A stretch of 64,000 nt of DNA from Streptomyces nymphaeiformis (lineage in GTDB: Bacteria; Actinomycetota; Actinomycetes; Streptomycetales; Streptomycetaceae): the NCBI RefSeq assembly GCF_014203895.1, contig NZ_JACHJY010000009.1, positions 474,862 through 538,861 on the forward strand, written 5' to 3'. This document shows positions 15,318 through 23,606 of this stretch, piece after piece. The notes below the pieces were generated by a model, which was not told where the DNA came from, searched no databases, and saw only the letters and a list, made by a program, of their open reading frames with translations. A program made the position numbers and the translations under genes. Position 1 is the first letter of the stretch, and every line of letters begins with the position of its first letter.

Positions 15318-16691
15318 CTACGTCAGCGGCAGGCTCCGGGCCGAGGCGCGGACGCCCGGGGCGGTCGGCGCCGGCGCCTTGAGGAGGCCCTTGTCGCTGG
15401 AGCTCGCGGGAGCGGTCGCCCCCACGGGGGTCGTGGTCATCGGCCGGGCGGCTCCGCAGCGCTGCTTCTCGGCCTCGGACATGGGACCGGTGCGCTGGAG
15501 CAGCCGGTCGGGCACGGCACGCGAGGGTCCGTCGATGACGGCGTGCAGCCGGTAGTCGTCCTTCTTGCTGACGAACCAGCCCTCGACCCGCTCGCGGCTC
15601 GGCTGCATCTCGACCCAGCTGACCTCACCGGGCTGGATCCGCTCCACCACCGTCCGCTGGTCGCTGCTGAACCACTGCCAGGGCCGCTGCCAGCCCTGCT
15701 CGTAGGCGAGGGCGAACTGGGTGGCCATCGGCCGCTCCTTGATCCGCTTCTCGTCCTCCTCCCGTACGCCGGTGGTGGGCAGCCGGGCCACCTCGGGGAG
15801 CGCGAGGCCGGCCTCGGCGTACGTCTGGGAGATGCTGTCGTGGCTGCGCTCGGCGTACGAGAGGAGCCGGCTGTGCTCCAGGGTGTTCCGGGTGCAGTTG
15901 ACGAAGGCCTCGCCGACGACCCGCGCCTCGTCGTAGTAGCGGAAGGAGGTCCGGGCGTCCGGCCGGAAGGTGCAGGCGTTCTCGCCGTTGCAGGCGGCGG
16001 CCGCGTTGTGCAGGCTGCTCTCCCGTTCGTTGCCCTTGTACGCCTCCGAGGTGCCGAGGTTCGTCTTGTCGACGGTCATGTCGACGGGCGGCGGCACCTC
16101 GACGGCGCGGATGCGGGCGATCATCGGCGTGCAGGTCACATGGGTCTTGGAGTCGGTGACGCGTGAGGTGAAGGTGAGCATCGGCTCGTTCTCGCCAGCC
16201 GTGAAGACGTAGGCGCGTCCGGTCCAACGGCCCTTGCCGGGAGTGCCCTTGACCCGGTCGGGGTCGCCGGCGGTGGTGACCTCCTGGACGGGGCCGCCGG
16301 AGCCGTCCACCGCGTACGGCTGGCCGTCGGCGACCTGTGGACCGGTGCACTCCTTGGAGACGGCGGGGCTGTCCTCGTAGGTCACGGTGACCTTGGCCCC
16401 GGCGCGGACCCCGCGGAGCCGCTGGCGGAGGGTGTTGCCGTCCTTCTGGAGGGCGACGCCGTGGGAGGCGTCGGTGCGGCCCGAAGCGGTGGGCGAGTAG
16501 CGCTGGTTGAGGCCGGTCCAGAAGTCGATGCCGACGGTGGTGGGGCCGTCGCCCTTCATCACGGGCTCGGCGAAGTCGCCGTTGAGGACGGCGACGTCCT
16601 GCTCGGCGGGGGCGGCCGACACGGGAGGCGCGGGCAGCAGGAGTCCGGCGGCCCCGAGGACGACGAGGGCGGAGAGCGTGGTGCGGTTCAT
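15318..16691 (-). CDS. Secreted protein with aerolysin-like paralogous domain
   Basis: 457 residues, function unknown. Signal peptide of about 27 residues (ending PPVSA-AP). Residues about 35-200 look like a beta-sandwich module (VLNGDFAEPV ... FWTGLNQRY). Residues about 225-415 align by eye with the next gene's product: both have ACTF, then VNCT about 30 residues later, a TV(V/Y) strand, a RVxG segment and VIDGPS/AVDSPS. The long alternating polar strands recall ETX/MTX2-aerolysin pore-forming folds, which is only a suggestion. ATG 16691 follows GGGAGGAG. The TAG at 15318-15320 directly abuts the gltX TGA, so transcripts from the two sides converge. Last gene of the leftward exported-protein operon. 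Confidence 0.75.
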   Translation of the reverse strand: MNRTTLSALVVLGAAGLLLPAPPVSAAPAEQDVAVLNGDFAEPVMKGDGPTTVGIDFWTGLNQRYSPTASGRTDASHGVALQKDGNTLRQRLRGVRAGAKVTVTYEDSPAVSKECTGPQVADGQPYAVDGSGGPVQEVTTAGDPDRVKGTPGKGRWTGRAYVFTAGENEPMLTFTSRVTDSKTHVTCTPMIARIRAVEVPPPVDMTVDKTNLGTSEAYKGNERESSLHNAAAACNGENACTFRPDARTSFRYYDEARVVGEAFVNCTRNTLEHSRLLSYAERSHDSISQTYAEAGLALPEVARLPTTGVREEDEKRIKERPMATQFALAYEQGWQRPWQWFSSDQRTVVERIQPGEVSWVEMQPSRERVEGWFVSKKDDYRLHAVIDGPSRAVPDRLLQRTGPMSEAEKQRCGAARPMTTTPVGATAPASSSDKGLLKAPAPTAPGVRASARSLPLT

Positions 16692-16709
16692 GGTGGTTCT
16701 CCTCCCGGA

Positions 16710-17666
16710 TCAGGAAGCGTCGGCGGGCAGTTCGACGACGCTCTTCGGCTCGGCGCCCGGGGGCACGGCCCGCGCGGCGGGCACTTCGGCGGCGGACGGC
16801 GGAGCGGGGGCAGGGGCGGGGCCGGGGCCGGGGGCCGGGGTGGGGGCGGTGGGGCCGGTGGGCCGCGTGCCGTTGCAGAGGCCGGCGGGGGCGGCGTACG
16901 TCTGGGCGACGAACATGCTGCTGGAGACCGACGAGGGGCTGTCCACCGCGATGTTGAGGATCCGCTGCCCGTTCTTGCCGACGAGGCTGCCGACCACGCG
17001 CCGCATGGAGATGCTCGCGCCGAAGACGAGCATGTCGTGCGCGTTGACGGTGGACTTGTAGACGGTCGTCTCGGTGTTCTCCACGGTCCAGGACCGGGAA
17101 TACGTGGCCTTGAACGCGGCCTCGAAGGCGAGTTTGGCGCTCAGCGAGCCGGCCACCTTGCCGCCCGCGGCGACGCCGGTCTTGGTGCCGTTCGTCGAGG
17201 TCGGACCGTCCTTGAGGTTGGGGGTCTTGTTCTCGCTGGTGATGTCGTTGGTGAGGTTCGTGGTGACCTCGCCGGAGGCGGAGACCGTGCCCTCGGCGGC
17301 GATCTTCCCCGAGATCTCGCCGCCGATGTTGTCGGTGCTGCTGATCCTCAGGTTGACCGTCCGCTCGACGGCCATGTCGCTCTGGGTGCAGTTGACCACC
17401 GCGTTGCCGAGCGACTTCACGGAGGTGACGTACTCACGGCCCAGCTTCGGGTCGATCTTGAACGTGCAGGCGGAGCGCTGGGAGCCGCAGTACCTCAGCA
17501 CGTCGCCGACCTTGGCCGGGCGCCCGTCGGCGGTGAGGGCGCGGGGGACGGGGGTCTCGCCCGGCCCCGCGTCGTCGGCGGCGGCGGGCGGGGCGAGCAG
17601 GGCGAGCGGCGCGGCGAGGCCGAGGACGAGCGCGGGCAGGACGGCGCGGGGACTGCGCGGAGACAT
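16710..17666 (-). CDS. Secreted beta-rich protein, possible aerolysin-type fold
   Basis: 318 residues, function unknown. N-terminal signal peptide with a long hydrophobic stretch (VLGLAAPLALLAPPAAA). The mature part has ACTFKIDP and VVNCTQSD, then a Ser/Thr-Gly-rich alternating region (ISGKIAAEGTVSASGEVTTN) followed by more strands (ATYSRSWTVENTETTVYKST) and a Pro/Ala-rich tail from about residue 265. This pattern, with amphipathic strands flanking a Ser/Thr-rich insertion, resembles beta-pore-forming proteins of the ETX/MTX2 type. It is a distant paralogue of the downstream gene. ATG 17666 has a GAAGG site. Role (toxin, spore coat or wall protein) cannot be decided. Confidence 0.72.
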   Translation of the reverse strand: MSPRSPRAVLPALVLGLAAPLALLAPPAAADDAGPGETPVPRALTADGRPAKVGDVLRYCGSQRSACTFKIDPKLGREYVTSVKSLGNAVVNCTQSDMAVERTVNLRISSTDNIGGEISGKIAAEGTVSASGEVTTNLTNDITSENKTPNLKDGPTSTNGTKTGVAAGGKVAGSLSAKLAFEAAFKATYSRSWTVENTETTVYKSTVNAHDMLVFGASISMRRVVGSLVGKNGQRILNIAVDSPSSVSSSMFVAQTYAAPAGLCNGTRPTGPTAPTPAPGPGPAPAPAPPSAAEVPAARAVPPGAEPKSVVELPADAS

Positions 17667-17710
17667 GGCGGAGGAACCCTTCGGGACGTGGGGGTGGATG
17701 GCGGGCGACG

Positions 17711-18190
17711 TCAGGAGCCGAGCAGGGAGCAGAGCTGGTCGACCGGGAAGGGGGACTGCCCCGGGTCGCCGGAGCCCTGCGGCAGGGAGCCGGGGAAGTC
17801 CGCGCAGGTGGAGGTCACGGCTGACTGCGCGTTGTCGGTGGGCTCGGGCTCGAACGTGGAGATGGTCTCGGTCATGTCCTTGACGCCCTTCTCCTCGGCG
17901 GCGCCCTGGCCAGAGGTCAGCTTGCCCATGCAGGAATCGGAGCCGGGCGGGCACTCGTCGATCTTCTTGCCGACGTCCTTGATGTCCTTGTCGGCCTTGC
18001 CGGCCGCCTCCTGGGTCTTCTTCTGCTGTTCCTCGATCTTCTTGGCCTCCTTGGCGTTGGCCTCCTTGTCCAGGCAGGCCTGGTCGTCGGGCTTGCACTC
18101 CTCGGCGTGGGCGACCGAGGTCATGGGCAGGGCCAGGGCGGCGGCGAGCAGGACGGCGCCGAGCAGGCGGCGCGGCTTCACGTGGGACAT
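17711..18190 (-). CDS. Small secreted coiled-coil, cysteine-containing protein
   Basis: 159 residues, unrecognised. Signal peptide ending SVAHA-EE, then six cysteines in the mature part including two C-x6-C pairs (CKPDDQAC and CPPGSDSC). A charged Lys/Glu/Ala-rich helix between them (ANAKEAKKIEEQQKKTQEAA) probably forms a coiled coil. The C-terminal part is Pro/Ser-rich and ends QLCSLLGS. ATG 18190 with AAGGGAG. First gene of the three-gene leftward exported-protein operon. Disulfide formation outside the cell is likely. No enzymatic motif visible; an adaptor or inhibitor role is possible but unsupported. Confidence 0.72.
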   Translation of the reverse strand: MSHVKPRRLLGAVLLAAALALPMTSVAHAEECKPDDQACLDKEANAKEAKKIEEQQKKTQEAAGKADKDIKDVGKKIDECPPGSDSCMGKLTSGQGAAEEKGVKDMTETISTFEPEPTDNAQSAVTSTCADFPGSLPQGSGDPGQSPFPVDQLCSLLGS

Positions 18191-18857
18191 GGAACTCCCT
18201 TGGGACAGGGGTGAGTTGACGAGCTCGGAAGGGGACGCCAGGGGCGGACAGGGGACTGCCCTCAAGATCACCGAGCGTGACTCGACGCTAACCGCAGGGG
18301 CCCCGGCGGCCCGGCAGGACACACGGCGCGGCGCGCGCCGACGGGCCCGCTCACCACTTCGGCGGAGCGCATTCGGGGCCGTCGCGAGGAGCCGGACCGG
18401 GGACGTTCGCGGGCCGTCCGTAGAGCCGCCGGTCCACCCTTTCGCAGGGATTCCCGGGCATGGGCGTGAGGGCGGGCGACCGTACGCGGCGGGGGGCCTC
18501 ACTCCCCCGGCCGCCTCCGTTCGGCCGCCCACCGGAGCCGGCCGCGAAGACCCCGCCGACACGCGGCCGGAGGGTGAACGCGCCCCCCTTCGGCGCGTCC
18601 CCGAACGGGCGTCCGTCAGACGGGTGTTTCATCGCCTCCGGCTCGCCGCGGTGATCGTTCTCGGACAGTCTGATCTTGTGCCCGGCGGCCCGTCCCGGCC
18701 GCCGCACCAGGCCTTGGGCACCCCATGCCCAAGGCACCGGCACGGCCTGTCCGCATGACCCGCGCCCGTCCCGCGCGCGCCTCCGCCCTCCCCCGCGGAG
18801 CCGCCGGCCGACCGGGCGCAGCGCTCCCGTATGTCCCCATCGAAGGAGAGCAGAGCC
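18191..18857. other. Non-coding divergent region with a perfect inverted repeat
   Basis: 667 bases between the start of the leftward secreted operon and the first RCC1 gene. Open frames here lack ribosome sites and read like shadows. The clearest structure is a perfect 10-bp inverted repeat with a 5-base loop at 18711-18735 (GCCTTGGGCA / TGCCCAAGGC), about 120 bases before the RCC1 start; it could be an operator or a terminator. AAGGAGAG at 18843-18850 is the ribosome site of the RCC1 gene. Confidence 0.5.
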
Positions 18858-20087
18858 ATGTCCCGTACACGCCGCAGTCCCCTGCGTACCCCCTCCCGCG
18901 GCCTACCGTTCGCCGCCGCCGTCCTCACGGCCGCCGCGCTCGCCGCCGTCCCGGCGCTCGCCCCGGCCGCTGCAAGCGCCAACGAGGGCAATCCGACCGT
19001 CCTGAGCTGGGGTGCCGGCCGCACCGGCCAGCTCGGCAACGGCACCCTGGCCGACAGCCTGAGCCCGACCTCGGTCACCAGCCTCTTCCGCGGCGACGTC
19101 GACCAGATGTCGGCCGGCGGCACGTCCTCGGCCGACTCGTTCGTCCTCGCCCGGACCGACAAGACGGTCAAGTCCTGGGGCCACAACTCCTCCGGCCAGC
19201 TCGGCAACGGCGGCAACACCAACCAGACCGTGCCCACCACCGTCCCGCGCCTGACCAACATCAAGGACATCGCGGCCGGCGGGAAGCACGCCCTGGCCCT
19301 CGACACCAACGGCCAGGTCTACTCCTGGGGCGACAACGCCTACGGCCAGCTCGGCAACAACCGCACCGGTGACAGCCGTACGGTCCCCGACCGCGTCCAG
19401 GGCATGCCGAAGGTCAAGCAGATCTCGGCCGGCTGCGACTTCAGCCTCGCCCTCCTGGAGAACGGCAAGGTGTACGCCTGGGGCCGCGGCATCCACGGCC
19501 AGCTCGGCACCGGCAACCGCGCCACGAGCTCCGTGCCCCGGCAGGTGCAGGGCCTGGAGAACATCGTCGAGATCGACGCCGGCTGCTACCACGCCCTCGC
19601 GCTGACCGCCGACGACACGGTGAAGTCCTGGGGCTACAACCTCTACGGCCAACTCGGCAACTCCTCCACCAAGTCCTCCACCACCCCGGTGGACGTCGAC
19701 TGGCTGGAGGGCGTCTCCGACATCGAGGCGGGCGCCTGGCACAACTACGCCAAGACGAGCGACAGCCACGTCTACGGCTGGGGCAACAACCAGTACGGCC
19801 AGCTCCTGGAGGGCGACGAGGCCTTCGGCGACAACATCTCCCGCACCAACCGCACCGCCCCCGTCGAGATCCCGCGCCTGGAGGGCGTCCAGCACCTCGC
19901 GGCGGGCGCCCGGCACGGCGTCGCCGTCACCGCGGACGACGTCTTCGCCTGGGGCCACAACGGCGAGGGCCAGCTCGGCAACGGCACGACGGTCTCCCGC
20001 TTCGAGTCGGTGAAGATCCTCAACGAGGGCTCGGCGATCAAGGACGTGGCCGTCTCCCTGGGCGGCAACACGACATACGCGTACTGA
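18858..20087 (+). CDS. Secreted RCC1-repeat beta-propeller protein 1
   Basis: 409 residues. Signal peptide of about 41 residues (basic start, LTAAALAAVPALAPAAASA), then seven RCC1 blades, each with a WGxxxxGQLG motif (SWGAGRTGQLGNG first, AWGHNGEGQLGNG last). The C terminus TTYAY probably closes the propeller. The same fold is used by the secreted Streptomyces beta-lactamase inhibitor BLIP-II, and RCC1 propellers generally bind proteins. ATG 18858 is preceded by AAGGAGAG; an ATG 27 bases upstream is in frame but has a weaker context. First of three tandem paralogues. The ligand is unknown; nothing suggests a eukaryotic-type exchange-factor role. Confidence 0.87.
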   Translation: MSRTRRSPLRTPSRGLPFAAAVLTAAALAAVPALAPAAASANEGNPTVLSWGAGRTGQLGNGTLADSLSPTSVTSLFRGDVDQMSAGGTSSADSFVLARTDKTVKSWGHNSSGQLGNGGNTNQTVPTTVPRLTNIKDIAAGGKHALALDTNGQVYSWGDNAYGQLGNNRTGDSRTVPDRVQGMPKVKQISAGCDFSLALLENGKVYAWGRGIHGQLGTGNRATSSVPRQVQGLENIVEIDAGCYHALALTADDTVKSWGYNLYGQLGNSSTKSSTTPVDVDWLEGVSDIEAGAWHNYAKTSDSHVYGWGNNQYGQLLEGDEAFGDNISRTNRTAPVEIPRLEGVQHLAAGARHGVAVTADDVFAWGHNGEGQLGNGTTVSRFESVKILNEGSAIKDVAVSLGGNTTYAY

Positions 20088-20101
20088 GGCCGGTGACCGG
20101 C

Positions 20102-21259
20102 ATGACGTACGCACACGTACGCGCTGTCGTCGCGACCCTCGCCCTGGCCGCCCTCACCGCCGTCCCCGCCCACGCCGAACCCCGTGATCCCTGGGTACGG
20201 GCCTGGGGCGCGAACGGCGCCGGTCAGCTCGGCAACGGCACCACCCTCGTCCAGCAGACCCCGGCCGACGTCCAGGGCCTGGCCCGAGCCGGCGTCCGCG
20301 AGCTGGCGGGAGGCGGCTGGACCGACAGCAGCGCCTTCGCCGTCGCCCTCATGAACGACGGCACGGTCCAGGCCTGGGGCGGCAACTCCAAAGGCCAGCT
20401 CGGCGACGGCACCACGACGGACCGGTTCTTCCCGGCCGCCGTCGCCGGACTCTCCGGGGTGTCCCAGGTGGCCGCCGGCTACCACTTCGGCTACGCCGTC
20501 CGCGGCGGCCGGGTCCTCGCCTGGGGCGACAACGCCTACGGGCAGCTCGGCGACGGCTCGACGACGGGCACCAACCGGCCTGTCGCCGTCCAGAGTCTGA
20601 ACCGGGTCGCCGACATCGCCGCCGGCTGCTACCACGCCGTCGCCCTCCGCGAGGACGGCACGGTCTGGACCTGGGGGCAGAACAATTCCGGCCAGCTCGG
20701 CCTCGGTTCCAACGACAACCGGAACACCCCTCAGCGGGTCCCCGGACTCACGGACGTGGTGGAGGTCGCCGCCGGCTGCAACCATTCGCTCGCCCGCACG
20801 GCGGACGGAACGGTGAAGGCCTGGGGCTACAACACCAACGGGCAGCTGGGGAACGACAGCACCGCACCCAGCTCCGTCCCCGTCGACGTCCAGCACCTCG
20901 ACGACGTCGCCCGGATCTTCGCCTGCGCCTACCACAGCTTCGCCGTCCTCGACGACGGAGCCGTACGCGCCTGGGGCTGGAACGGCCGAGGCCAGCTGGG
21001 GGACGGCAGCACGGTCTCCCGCACCACCCCCGTCCCCGTCCCCGCCCTGACCGACGTCCTCGGCCTGGCCGGGGGCTACAGCCACACCGTCGCCGTCCTC
21101 GCCGACGGCTCCGTCCTCGGCTGGGGGGAGAACGACACCGGCCAGCTCGGCGACGCCTCCACCACGAACTCCGTCACCCCCGTCGTCGCCCTGCCCCCGG
21201 GCAGCGGCGCGACCCGCGTCGCGGCCTCCACCGTCGGCAGGTCCAGCTACGCCTACTGA
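20102..21259 (+). CDS. Secreted RCC1-repeat beta-propeller protein 2
   Basis: 385 residues: signal peptide (VVATLALAALTAVPAHA-EP) and seven RCC1 blades (AWGANGAGQLGNG to GWGENDTGQLGDA), ending SSYAY. It starts 14 bases after the stop of the first RCC1 gene. ATG 20102 was chosen because it gives a standard signal peptide; a GTG at 20093 is in frame. Gene 3 is more similar to this one than gene 1 is: both start the mature part with DPWVRAWG and have the PPGSG stretch before the last strand. This suggests two successive duplications. Confidence 0.86.
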   Translation: MTYAHVRAVVATLALAALTAVPAHAEPRDPWVRAWGANGAGQLGNGTTLVQQTPADVQGLARAGVRELAGGGWTDSSAFAVALMNDGTVQAWGGNSKGQLGDGTTTDRFFPAAVAGLSGVSQVAAGYHFGYAVRGGRVLAWGDNAYGQLGDGSTTGTNRPVAVQSLNRVADIAAGCYHAVALREDGTVWTWGQNNSGQLGLGSNDNRNTPQRVPGLTDVVEVAAGCNHSLARTADGTVKAWGYNTNGQLGNDSTAPSSVPVDVQHLDDVARIFACAYHSFAVLDDGAVRAWGWNGRGQLGDGSTVSRTTPVPVPALTDVLGLAGGYSHTVAVLADGSVLGWGENDTGQLGDASTTNSVTPVVALPPGSGATRVAASTVGRSSYAY

Positions 21260-21274
21260 CCTCGAAAGGTCCCC

Positions 21275-22456
21275 ATGAAACTCCCCGCACGCATCACCCT
21301 GCTCACCGCCCTGACGGCGGCCACCGCCCTCGCCGCCCCCTGCCTGACGGCCCACGCCGCCGGCACCGACCCCTGGGTCCGCGCCTGGGGCGAGAACGCC
21401 CAGGGGCAGCTCGGCAACGGCAGCGTCCTCGCCCAGCAGACCCCCGCCGCCGTCATCGGCATCACCCGTGACGACGTCCGCGAGCTGTCCGGCGGCGGAG
21501 GCGGCACCGGCACCACCGCCAACCCCTTCGCCGTCGCCCTCCTCAAGGACGGCACCGTCAAGAGCTGGGGCTCCAACGCCACCGGCCAGCTCGGCAACGG
21601 CACCCTCACCGCCCAGTCCTTCCCCGCGACCGTCGCCGGGCTCTCCGGCGTGAGCGAGGTCTCCGCGGGCGCCAACCACGTCCTCGCCGTCAAGGGCGGC
21701 CGGGTCCTCGCCTGGGGCAGCAACGCCTCGAAGCAGCTGGGCACCGGTCAGGACACCACCAACCCGTACAAGGCCCCGATCCCCGTGCAGAGCCTCGACA
21801 AGGTGAAGGACGTCGCCGCCGGGTGCGACTTCAGCGTGGCGCTCCGGCAGGACGGCACGGTCTGGACCTGGGGCAAGGGCGACAACGGACGCCTCGGCAC
21901 CGGCAACAACACCACCCGCGAGACCCCGCAGAAGGTCCCGGACCTCGTCGACGTCGAGTCGATCGCCGTGGGTTGCGACCACGTCCTCGCGCTCACCGCC
22001 GACGGCATCGTGAAGGCCTGGGGCAAGGGCGCCGAGGGCCAGCTCGGCAACGACTCGACCACCGACAGCAACAAGCCGGTGGACGTCGCCTACCTCGACG
22101 CCGTGGCGAAGATCTTCGCCACCTCCGCGTCCGGCTTCGCCGTCCTCGACGACGGCAGCCTGGCCGGCTGGGGCAAGAACACCGACAAGCAGCTCGGCGA
22201 CGGCACGAACGCCAACCGCACCACCCCGGTCGTCCTGGACTCGATCAAGGGCGTCCAGAGCATCGCGGGCGGCGCCGACTTCACGGTGGCCGCGCTCGAC
22301 GACGGTTCGGTGATCGGCTGGGGCGCCAACGCGGCCGCGCAGCTCGGCGACGGCTCGACCACCAACCCCACCGGCACCACCGTGGCGCTGCCGCCCGGCA
22401 GCGGCATCACCCAGGTCGCCACGACGATGACGGGCAAGTCCGCCTTCGCCTACTGA
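21275..22456 (+). CDS. Secreted RCC1-repeat beta-propeller protein 3
   Basis: 393 residues: signal peptide (LLTALTAATALAAPCLTAHA-AG) and seven RCC1 blades (AWGENAQGQLGNG to GWGANAAAQLGDG), ending SAFAY. The loops are richer in Lys than in the two upstream paralogues (AWGKGAEGQLG, GWGKNTDKQLG), so its binding surface probably differs. ATG 21275 follows GAAAGG, 15 bases after the preceding stop. A strong hairpin directly after the stop ends the three-gene operon. Confidence 0.87.
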   Translation: MKLPARITLLTALTAATALAAPCLTAHAAGTDPWVRAWGENAQGQLGNGSVLAQQTPAAVIGITRDDVRELSGGGGGTGTTANPFAVALLKDGTVKSWGSNATGQLGNGTLTAQSFPATVAGLSGVSEVSAGANHVLAVKGGRVLAWGSNASKQLGTGQDTTNPYKAPIPVQSLDKVKDVAAGCDFSVALRQDGTVWTWGKGDNGRLGTGNNTTRETPQKVPDLVDVESIAVGCDHVLALTADGIVKAWGKGAEGQLGNDSTTDSNKPVDVAYLDAVAKIFATSASGFAVLDDGSLAGWGKNTDKQLGDGTNANRTTPVVLDSIKGVQSIAGGADFTVAALDDGSVIGWGANAAAQLGDGSTTNPTGTTVALPPGSGITQVATTMTGKSAFAY

Positions 22457-22461
22457 CGGGT

Positions 22462-22496
22462 CCGGAGGCCCGTGCGGCACCCGCACGGGCCTCCGG
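22462..22496 (+). terminator. Strong terminator of the RCC1 operon
   Basis: Perfect 16-bp inverted repeat CCGGAGGCCCGTGCGG / CCGCACGGGCCTCCGG with a 3-base loop, starting 5 bases after the stop codon of the third RCC1 gene. Confidence 0.9.
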
Positions 22497-22557
22497 CGCC
22501 GGCCTCCGGCACCGCCGTCCCTGGCCAGACGCGCCGGCGACCTGGCAGGATCGCCGC

Positions 22558-23556
22558 ATGTTCGCCTCGCTCTCCCGTGCCGCCCGCCGCCGTGTCCTGG
22601 CGGTCTCGGCCGCGCTGCTCGCGCTGTGCGGGGTGCTGGTGTGGTGGCTGGTCCCGTTCGGTTCCCCCGCCCCGAGCGGCTCGGTCACGTTCAGTACGGG
22701 GGTCCCCACCGGCGTCTACCAGAAGTACGGAGCGCTCCTCAAGAACGCCCTGGCGCAGGACCTGCCCAAGGTGTCGATAACGCTCAAGGACAGCGAGGGC
22801 TCCCAGCAGAACCTGGCCCGGGTCGCCACGGGCGAGGCCGACTTCACGGTCGCGACGGCCGACGCCGTGGCCCAGTACCAGCGCGAGCGCAGGGCCGGCT
22901 TCGAGCGGCTGCGCGGCTGCGCACGGCTCTACGACGACTACGTACAGCTCGTCGTGCCCAGCGGCTCTCCGGTGCGGAAGGTCCAGGACCTGCGCGGGCT
23001 CCGGGTCGGGGTCGGCCAGGCCGGGTCCGGCGTGCGGCTGATCGCCGACCGAGTGCTCGCGGCGGCGGGCCTGACCCCGGACCTGGACGTGCGGTCGGTC
23101 GCGGCGGGCATCGACACGATGCCGGGGCTGCTTGAGCGGGACGAGCTCGACGCCTTCTTCTGGTCGGGCGGACTGCCGACCGAGGCGGTGCAGGCGCTGT
23201 CCGGGCACTTCCGGATCCGGCTGATCCCGCTGGACGAGAAGCTGGTCGACCGGCTGCACGACGTCGGCGACTCGACCCGCTACTACCGGTCGGCGGTGAT
23301 CCCGGCGGACGCGTACGGCAAGGCGCAGGAGGGCCGGCCGATCGAGACCCTGGCGGTGGCGAACCTCCTGGTCACCACGGTGGACGCCGACGACGACCTG
23401 GTCGAGGGCTTCACCCGTACGGTGATCAGGAGCCGCGACGGGATCGGACGCCAGGTCCACCCGGCCCAGCTGGTGGACCTGCGCACCGCCGTCTACACGG
23501 AGCCCCTGAAACTCCACGACGGCGCCCGCCGCTACTACCAGTCGGTGAAGCCCTGA
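22558..23556 (+). CDS. TAXI-family TRAP-type solute-binding protein
   Basis: 332 residues. N-terminal membrane anchor or signal (AALLALCGVLVWWLVPFG; LALC is lipobox-like), then a periplasmic-binding-type domain with TFSTGVPTGVYQKYG, GSQQNLARVATGEADF and GLRVGVGQAGSGVRL, all typical of TAXI receptors, which often bind glutamate or related dicarboxylates. No TRAP membrane subunits lie nearby, so it may be an orphan receptor. It converges on the gluK sensor kinase gene (38 bases apart), which hints at a sensing or ligand-presenting role; that is inference. ATG 22558 with AGGA upstream. Confidence 0.82.
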   Translation: MFASLSRAARRRVLAVSAALLALCGVLVWWLVPFGSPAPSGSVTFSTGVPTGVYQKYGALLKNALAQDLPKVSITLKDSEGSQQNLARVATGEADFTVATADAVAQYQRERRAGFERLRGCARLYDDYVQLVVPSGSPVRKVQDLRGLRVGVGQAGSGVRLIADRVLAAAGLTPDLDVRSVAAGIDTMPGLLERDELDAFFWSGGLPTEAVQALSGHFRIRLIPLDEKLVDRLHDVGDSTRYYRSAVIPADAYGKAQEGRPIETLAVANLLVTTVDADDDLVEGFTRTVIRSRDGIGRQVHPAQLVDLRTAVYTEPLKLHDGARRYYQSVKP

Positions 23557-23606
23557 CGCTCGGCGCCCACCGCTGTCACCGGGCCGTGAAGCCCTAGCGC
23601 TCGGCG
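23545..23606. repeat. Short direct repeat spanning two converging stop codons
   Basis: Two 21-base copies at 23545-23565 and 23586-23606 differ only by GA versus AG. In the first copy the variable bases form the TGA of the TAXI gene; in the second they form the antisense of the TAG of gluK. Probably a local tandem duplication. Confidence 0.7.

Noticed and set aside
18351..18743. 130-codon frame in the region before the RCC1 genes
   Set aside because: No ribosome site, Arg/Pro/Gly-rich shadow composition, and spans the inverted repeat.
18858..22456. RCC1 proteins as GTPase exchange factors
   Set aside because: All carry signal peptides and there is no Ran-like partner in bacteria; an extracellular binding role fits better.
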